From Deinococcus ruber (GTDB lineage: Bacteria; Deinococcota; Deinococci; Deinococcales; Deinococcaceae): a DNA stretch of 9,986 nt. Within the stretch, counting starts at the first letter, position 1; every line of letters begins with the position of its first letter. The translations under genes and the position numbers were made by a program. Location: the NCBI RefSeq assembly GCF_014648095.1, contig NZ_BMQL01000092.1, forward strand, positions 1 to 9,986. The letters run 5' to 3'. The notes beneath the pieces are model-generated. The model made no database searches. It was not told the DNA's origin and saw only the letters and a program-made list of their open reading frames with translations. Positions 5,415 through 9,986 of this stretch are shown here, in pieces.

Positions 5415-7984
5415 CGGCCCTGTCGACAGGGCCCGATCACGTCTTTCAGGGTGGCGGTGAGATGGGCGCGATGATGCGCACGTTCGACTGGACCACGACG
5501 CCTCTCGGACCCTCGCAGACCTGGCCGCCTGAGCTGCGAACCCTGATCCGGCTTATGCTGGCCGCCCAGCAGCCGATGTTCATCGGCTGGAGCCGTGACT
5601 TGATCAGTCTCTACAACGACGCCTACAGCCAGTTCCTTGGTCCAGACAAACACCCGCATGCCCTCGGCACGCCGCTCGCGGCGGTCTTCGCAGAGGACGC
5701 TTACCCTCAGCTCAAACCCGTTTTCGAGGCGCTGATGACCCGGGGGGAGGCGGTCGCGTTCGAAGGCGCTCCCGTGCCCCTGGTGCGGTTTGGTTACCTC
5801 GAAGAAACCTTCTTCGACTTTGGCTACACCCCCGTGTCCAGCGAAGGTGGGGAGATCAAGGGCATGTTTGTGGCCTGCACCGAATCGACCGAAGGGGTCC
5901 TCGCCAGCCGACGCACGCTGACGCTGGCCCAACTCGCGTCCACGCTGATCGGTGCCCAGGATGCCGATCAGATTGCTCAGGTTGCCTTGGCGACCCTGGC
6001 TCAGAATTCGCACGATGTTCCGTTCGCCCTGCTGTACCTCTCCGGAGAGACGGGAACCTTGACCTTGAAAGCAACGATGGGCCTGACGGACACGCTGCTT
6101 GACCAGCCCTGGCCGGTTCAGGATGTCTTTCAGACACAAACGGCCCAGTGGACGCAGGACCTCGGACCGATCTCAGCGGGGCCCTGGCCCGAAGCTGTGA
6201 CCGAGGTGGCAGCACTTCCGCTGGTGCCTGCCGATGGTCACGCCCCGGCGCTGGGTGTGCTGGTAGTTGGGGTGAACGCCCGCAAGCGGCTGGACGGCCC
6301 GTACCGCGATTTCCTCGCCTTGTTGGCCCAGCAACTCAGTTCGGCGCTGGAGCGCAGTGATCAGGCGCGTCAACTTGAAGAGCACCGTGCGGAACTCGAA
6401 GCGCGGACGAAGGCGCTGGAAAGCTTCGCAACGCTCACGCGCGACCTTGGCCTGCATGAGGATCCCTCCGTGCTGGTTCAACGGGCGCAACAGGTGATGT
6501 TGTCCTTGCTGCCCGAGGGGTACACGTTGTACTTCGAGCCTGAGGGCGACCGCTGGGTCTTGCGGGCTCAGACGGGAGACGTGAGGAGCGAGGCGCTGCA
6601 GGCGGTCGCGGACGCTGGACTGCCGTATCACGAGGCCAGAAACTTGCTTCTCCCATACACGACCCTGGCGCCGTATTACCAGGATCGATACGCCCGGGAC
6701 ACCGACAATATCAGCGAGTTGGTGGCTCATATTGGCGCGTCCGCGACCTTTCCGGTCATGGTCGATGGCCGTCCCAGGGGCGTGGTCGCCGTGGTGCTCT
6801 TCGGCGAGCGGCGACCCTGGAAACGCACCGAGAAAGCCGTGATGGAATCCGTGACCCGGAGCCTGAGCCTCACATTGGAAGGCATCGAGGCTCGCCGCAA
6901 CTTCAATCGAACCCAGCACTACCTTAAAGTGGTGGCAGATCACGCGCCGATCCTGCTATTTGCCACGGATGCCCAGGGAGTGTTCACCCTCTCCGAGGGT
7001 AGTCTGCTCACGAAACTCGACCTGCAGTCCGCGCAGGCGGTCGGACACTCGGCCACAGCCTTGTTCGCGCACGAGGCTGAGCTGCGTGAAGGTCGCCGGC
7101 TGAACCGGGCGCTCGCCGGGGAAGACACCCATGACCTGATCCACTTCGGAGCGCAGGGCGTGACACTGGAGACGTGGTTCATCCCAGTCAAAAATGCTGC
7201 GGGCGACGTGACTGAAGTGGTGGGTGTGTCGCTCGATGTGACGGAGCGCTTGGAAGGCCAGCGTCAGGTGGTCCAAGCCAACGAGGAGTTGCGGCGCAGC
7301 AACGCGGAACTGGAGCAGTTCGCGTATGTGGCGAGTCATGACCTGCAGGAACCGCTGCGGACCGTCACGAGCTTCTCGCAGCTGCTGGTCAGCAAGTACC
7401 GGGGGCAACTGGACGCGAAGGGCGACCTGTATCTGCGGCTGATCACGGAGGGCGCCGAGCGCATGGCGCAACTCCTTCAGGACCTGCTGGCCTTCTCACA
7501 GGTCACGCGAGACGCGAAGGCCCTAGGTATTGTGGACAGCGCTGTGATTGTGAGACAGGTCGTACAGGACCTCGATGCGTTGATCAAGCGCACCGAGGCA
7601 GAGGTCGAGGTAAGAGGCCTCCCGCGGGTGTTCAGCGACGCGTCGCAACTTCGGCAAGTCTTTCAGAATCTGCTGGGGAACGCGCTCAAGTTCAACGCGC
7701 CGAACAGAAAGCCACGGGTTCGGGTAGAGGCGGTACGGAACGGAGGGCTGTGGCGTTTTGCAGTTTCTGACAATGGTGTCGGCATCCAGTCAGAATTCTT
7801 CGAGCGCATCTTCACGATCTTCCAGCGTCTGCACACCAGGGAGAAGTACGAAGGGAACGGAATTGGACTCGCCATCACCCGCAAAATCATCGAGCGTCAA
7901 GGAGGGCATATCTGGGTGGAAAGCACACCGGATGCGGGGACGACCTTTTTCTTCACGCTCGTTGCCAGCGAGGATCACGAGTGA
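5411..7984 (+). CDS. Cytosolic PAS-GAF-GAF-PAS sensor histidine kinase
   Basis: An 857-residue kinase with no membrane segment, so it senses an intracellular or diffusible signal. Domains in order: a PAS-like N-terminus (about 15-160) with GGGEMGAMMRTFDWTTTPLG and WSRDLISLYNDAYSQFLG; a GAF domain (170-315); a short coiled coil (QARQLEEHRAELEARTKALE); a second GAF domain (335-500); a PAS domain (503-618); another helical linker; the dimerisation/phosphoacceptor domain with H643 in ASHDLQEPLRT; and the ATPase domain with N757 (LLGNALKF), D787 (DNGVGI) and G815 (GNGIGLAI). All catalytic boxes are intact. The H-box type is that of bacteriophytochrome-related kinases, but no phytochrome chromophore domain is evident. 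The ATG overlaps the preceding ORF by ATGA and lacks a strong ribosome site. The stop overlaps the GTG of the next gene (GTGA), placing two receivers in the same operon as likely phosphate acceptors. Confidence 0.92.
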   Translation: MTALSTGPDHVFQGGGEMGAMMRTFDWTTTPLGPSQTWPPELRTLIRLMLAAQQPMFIGWSRDLISLYNDAYSQFLGPDKHPHALGTPLAAVFAEDAYPQLKPVFEALMTRGEAVAFEGAPVPLVRFGYLEETFFDFGYTPVSSEGGEIKGMFVACTESTEGVLASRRTLTLAQLASTLIGAQDADQIAQVALATLAQNSHDVPFALLYLSGETGTLTLKATMGLTDTLLDQPWPVQDVFQTQTAQWTQDLGPISAGPWPEAVTEVAALPLVPADGHAPALGVLVVGVNARKRLDGPYRDFLALLAQQLSSALERSDQARQLEEHRAELEARTKALESFATLTRDLGLHEDPSVLVQRAQQVMLSLLPEGYTLYFEPEGDRWVLRAQTGDVRSEALQAVADAGLPYHEARNLLLPYTTLAPYYQDRYARDTDNISELVAHIGASATFPVMVDGRPRGVVAVVLFGERRPWKRTEKAVMESVTRSLSLTLEGIEARRNFNRTQHYLKVVADHAPILLFATDAQGVFTLSEGSLLTKLDLQSAQAVGHSATALFAHEAELREGRRLNRALAGEDTHDLIHFGAQGVTLETWFIPVKNAAGDVTEVVGVSLDVTERLEGQRQVVQANEELRRSNAELEQFAYVASHDLQEPLRTVTSFSQLLVSKYRGQLDAKGDLYLRLITEGAERMAQLLQDLLAFSQVTRDAKALGIVDSAVIVRQVVQDLDALIKRTEAEVEVRGLPRVFSDASQLRQVFQNLLGNALKFNAPNRKPRVRVEAVRNGGLWRFAVSDNGVGIQSEFFERIFTIFQRLHTREKYEGNGIGLAITRKIIERQGGHIWVESTPDAGTTFFFTLVASEDHE

Positions 7985-8415
7985 ACAGGTTGGCAGACGG
8001 CACGCTGCACAAGAAGCTGTTGGTCGAGGACAGCTTCGCGAAGAAGGTGCGGAGGAAGGAGGGGTTCGAGGCGGTTGTGAAACAGCTGCACTTCAGTCGA
8101 GGGGAGGAGGCCCTGGCGTCCACACGCCGAGATGGAACCGAACACGGAGCGGCTCCCCACCCGACGTGGCTGTTGCTTGACCTCCTCCTGCCGAGTCTCC
8201 AGGCGTTCGCAGTACTCGTCACACGACCTTCCAAGCCAACCGGGCAGTCGTTGCCAATCCTGGTGCTCTCTTGTGCACAAACCGGCCAACATCGACCGGG
8301 CGAATGGAGAAGACCCTCCCTCAGCAAGCCGTACCCGCTGCAGGGGGGTGTGGATTTCGTACGCTTGATGGCGCCCTTCTGGCTGATTGCGGCCAGAGTG
8401 CCAAAGGCAGGGTGA
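7981..8415 (+). CDS. Eroded single-domain response regulator (Rcp-like)
   Basis: A 144-residue stand-alone receiver whose GTG overlaps the kinase stop by four bases; AGGA at 7971-7974 is 6 nt upstream. The receiver framework is recognisable: acidic pair E16-D17 (KLLVEDS), GEEAL, phosphoacceptor D67 (WLLLDLLLP), S97 in LPILVLS, and K116 in LSKPYPLQGG, ending with FWLIAARVPKAG like the long tail of Rcp1-type receivers that pair with phytochrome-like kinases. Several parts are abnormal: a basic run AKKVRRK replaces the usual first helix, and TGQHRPGEWRRPS before the lysine does not fit, whereas the next frame over the same bases reads NIDRANGEDPPSA, close to the expected helix 4 region. Compensating indels are therefore likely, leaving an open but damaged gene. 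It could be a sequencing artefact, a decaying paralogue, or a diverged receiver still in use. Confidence 0.6.
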   Translation: MNRLADGTLHKKLLVEDSFAKKVRRKEGFEAVVKQLHFSRGEEALASTRRDGTEHGAAPHPTWLLLDLLLPSLQAFAVLVTRPSKPTGQSLPILVLSCAQTGQHRPGEWRRPSLSKPYPLQGGVDFVRLMAPFWLIAARVPKAG

Positions 8416-8777
8416 TGATGATGCAGGTCCTGTTGATCGAGGATCACTTCGCCGATGCGTTGCTGCTTCAGGAATGGCTGGAGGCCGCGAACGTCGTTTG
8501 GGAGATCACGCACGTGCAGACGTTCGCGGAAGCCGTGGCGTGCTGGCATGCACTGGCCTATGACGTGTTGCTCTTGGATCTGGATATTCCCGATGGGTTT
8601 GGCCTGGAGGTCCTCAGGAGGAGTTTGGCGCTGGTGGAAGAGCGGCCGGTGGTAGTGCTGAGTGGGCTGGAGAACCCGTCGGTTGCGCTGGAGGCGCTGG
8701 CCCTGGGCGCGCTGGCCTATGTAGTGAAGGGGCCAGCGGCGGTGCAGACCTTGCTGACCCTATTCCCAAGCGCATAA
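8415..8777 (+). CDS. Single-domain response regulator (receiver)
   Basis: A 120-residue CheY-like protein with no output domain. Key residues are all present: E9-D10 (LLIEDHFAD), phosphoacceptor D55 in DVLLLDLDIPDGFG, S83 in VVVLSGLE, and K105 in AYVVKGPA. The first ATG of three in a row overlaps the previous stop by one base (TGATG); GGG at 8410-8412 fits best with the third ATG (8421), so two N-terminal methionines may be absent. It is the last gene of the kinase operon and the best candidate phosphate acceptor. Without an output domain it should act by binding a partner or as an intermediate in a phosphorelay. The C-terminal helix is short (LLTLFPSA). No strong terminator follows; GGCG/CGCC at about 8785-8800 forms only a 4-bp stem. 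Confidence 0.88.
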   Translation: MMMQVLLIEDHFADALLLQEWLEAANVVWEITHVQTFAEAVACWHALAYDVLLLDLDIPDGFGLEVLRRSLALVEERPVVVLSGLENPSVALEALALGALAYVVKGPAAVQTLLTLFPSA

Positions 8778-8860
8778 ACGAGCGGCGGGGACGTTCGCCT
8801 GCACTGTGCTCCTCCCAGACAGGTCACCACCTGAATGGGAGAATGGCGCGCGGGGATTCC

Positions 8861-9042
8861 TTAGGGGTGCGACGCTTCCGTCATCTCGGGGCAGGCCTCC
8901 ACCAGCGAGCGAACCCCCCTTTCGGAGACGTTCACAGGATCCCTGCCCGTACAGCTGACGCTTACCAGCTTGATGCAGTTCACGGCGCCTTCCGTTGGCC
9001 CGTCCTCCACAGCATGGTCACCGTTGCCGTCACGTTTTCGTG
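8861..9042 (-). pseudogene. ISL3-family transposase, C-terminal remnant with frameshifts
   Basis: Read on the minus strand, three short frames join into the characteristic end of ISL3-family DDE transposases: VTATVTMLW from 9033, then DGPTEGAVNCIKLV from 9004, then KRQLYGQGSCERLRK from 8963. The family pattern is a W followed by S/D-N-G-P-x-E-G-x-x-N-x-x-K, then KRxxYGRxxFxLLRxR, and the E of the PTEG block is the last catalytic acid. Single-base changes near 9005 and 8964 break the frame, a further shift near 8918 leads to a TAA at 8863-8861, and the rest of the gene is absent. It is therefore a dead fragment, lying between the kinase operon and the ABC permease. No clear terminal inverted repeat was found. 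Family assignment is strong. Confidence 0.65.
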
Positions 9043-9088
9043 TCACCCCTGTGACGCCTCACAGCCCGCAAGCTCCTCCCGTCGTAGA

Positions 9089-9112
9089 CAAAACGGGCCT
9101 ACAAGCCTGCCC
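9089..9112 (-). terminator. Weak candidate terminator after the ABC permease gene
   Basis: On the minus strand GGGC, a 10-nt loop and GCCC are followed by G and TTTT. It sits about 27 nt after the permease stop. The stem is only 4 bp, so the call is tentative. Confidence 0.25.
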
Positions 9113-9138
9113 ACCGTCTCCTCAACCTGCGCTTCCGG

Positions 9139-9986
9139 TTACTTCAGTCCGGCGGCGGCCATCACGCCTTCCGTCACGCGGCGCTGGAAGATCAGGTAGG
9201 CGATCACCGTCGGGAAGGCGGCTGACACGGCGGTTGCCATGGTTTTGGCATAGGCCACGCCGTACGCCGACTGCACCTGTGTGATGCCCACCGGAATCGT
9301 GAGCTTGGCGGTGTCGTTCATCACGATAAACGGCCACAGGAAGTTGTTCCAGGCGGCAATAAACGTGACGATGGCGAGCGAGACGGTGATGCTCCAGTTC
9401 AGCGGCAGGAAGATGCTGAACAGCACGCGGGCTTCGCTGGCTCCGTCCATCCGCGCCGCGTCTCCGAGTTCTGTCGGAATCTGGTCGAAAAACTGCTTGT
9501 AGATCACCACCGCGATGGGGGCGGCGAGCTGCGGCAGGATCAGGCCCAGATAGTTGTTGACCAGCCCGAGCTGGTTGATGAAGATGAACAGCGGAATCAG
9601 GCTCGCCTGAAACGGAATCATGAAGCCGATCAGGATCAGCCAGAACAGCCAGGTGCGCCCGCGAAAATCGATCTGCGACAGTGCGTAGGCACACAGCATC
9701 GACAGCAGCAGCACCAGCACCGTAATAGCCACGCTCGTCAGCACGCTGTTGAGATACCAGCGCACCAGCGGACTGTTCTGAAAGATATAGGTATAGCTGC
9801 TGAAGTCGAACGTCTGCGGCCAGATGGTCGGCGGCATCGCTACGGTGTCGTTTTCCGGTTTGACCGACGTGACCACGGCCCAGTACATCGGAAAGACCCA
9901 GGCCAGCGCCAGCAGCACCGTCAGGACGGTCAGCACGCCGCCCCACAGCCGGGCAATCCGCACGCCCAGGGGCAGAGGAGGGCGGG
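9139..9986 (-). CDS. Carbohydrate-type ABC transporter permease (MalG-like), 5' end probably beyond the window
   Basis: A binding-protein-dependent permease of the MalG/CUT1 type, about 275 residues, which forms the inner-membrane pore with a MalF-like partner and an ATPase to import sugars. Six membrane segments are visible, the first at VLTVLTVLLALAWVFPMYWA and the last near VSAAFPTVIAYLIFQR. The cytosolic EAA loop that docks on the ATPase is present: ELGDAARMDGASEARVLFSI followed by FLPL. The periplasmic stretch KPENDTVAMPPTIWPQTFDF is typical of the subfamily. GTG at 9963 is the first start candidate but has no ribosome site, and the frame stays open to base 9986 (reading RPPLPLG), so the true start probably lies outside. 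Partner genes, expected upstream on the same strand, are not in the window. The sugar cannot be inferred. Confidence 0.9.
   Translation of the reverse strand, partial: RPPLPLGVRIARLWGGVLTVLTVLLALAWVFPMYWAVVTSVKPENDTVAMPPTIWPQTFDFSSYTYIFQNSPLVRWYLNSVLTSVAITVLVLLLSMLCAYALSQIDFRGRTWLFWLILIGFMIPFQASLIPLFIFINQLGLVNNYLGLILPQLAAPIAVVIYKQFFDQIPTELGDAARMDGASEARVLFSIFLPLNWSITVSLAIVTFIAAWNNFLWPFIVMNDTAKLTIPVGITQVQSAYGVAYAKTMATAVSAAFPTVIAYLIFQRRVTEGVMAAAGLK

Noticed and set aside
4826..6139. 437-codon minus-strand frame
   Set aside because: It lies antisense to vanW and the kinase gene, both secure; high GC genomes often give such long shadows.

Overview
The window looks like an accessory stretch of a Deinococcus chromosome or plasmid. 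This is an inference from high GC with GC-rich third codon positions, a TnpB of IS200/IS605 type, several worn insertion-sequence remnants, a cytosolic PAS/GAF hybrid-sensor kinase followed by single-domain receivers, and TANNNT boxes placed directly in front of start codons, as in leaderless genes. No rRNA, tRNA or CRISPR array was seen.

Layout from left to right. Bases 1-278 (minus) hold the N-terminal end of a TnpB nuclease gene that runs off the window, preceded at 348-427 by two abutting GC-rich hairpins. Bases 546-801 are a graveyard of minus-strand IS pieces: the first ~34 codons of an IS630-like transposase run into the last ~27 codons of an IS3-family transposase. A CorA-type divalent-cation channel (989-1969, plus) follows; its signature is GTN instead of GMN. 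Bases 1893-2520 carry a decayed minus-strand gene and a short signal-peptide ORF that ends inside corA. At 2524-2561 an AT-rich promoter is buried in a perfect 27-bp palindrome, and drives a two-gene operon of an SRPBCC-fold protein and a MarR-type repressor that probably autoregulates it. Then come a secreted VanW/G5-like protein (3661-4929), a strong hairpin terminator, an unrecognised ORF (4941-5414), and a tightly overlapping signalling operon: an 857-residue histidine kinase (5411-7984) and two stand-alone receivers (7981-8415, 8415-8777). The first receiver is strongly eroded; the second has all key residues. Bases 8861-9042 (minus) are a frameshifted end of an ISL3-family transposase. 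The window closes with a minus-strand sugar-type ABC permease whose 5' end probably lies beyond the right edge.

Functional reading: the kinase operon is the main system. A soluble sensor with no membrane segment phosphorylates small receivers without output domains, so signalling must pass on through another partner or act by protein contact. The SRPBCC/MarR pair is a self-contained ligand-responsive unit. The remaining genes do not form an obvious pathway together; repeated IS scars at nearly every gene boundary suggest an area assembled by insertion and decay. No convincing wholly new system is visible. The items most worth a second look are the eroded receiver, the nested palindromic operator, the hairpin pair ahead of tnpB, and the decayed minus-strand genes at 1893-2520.
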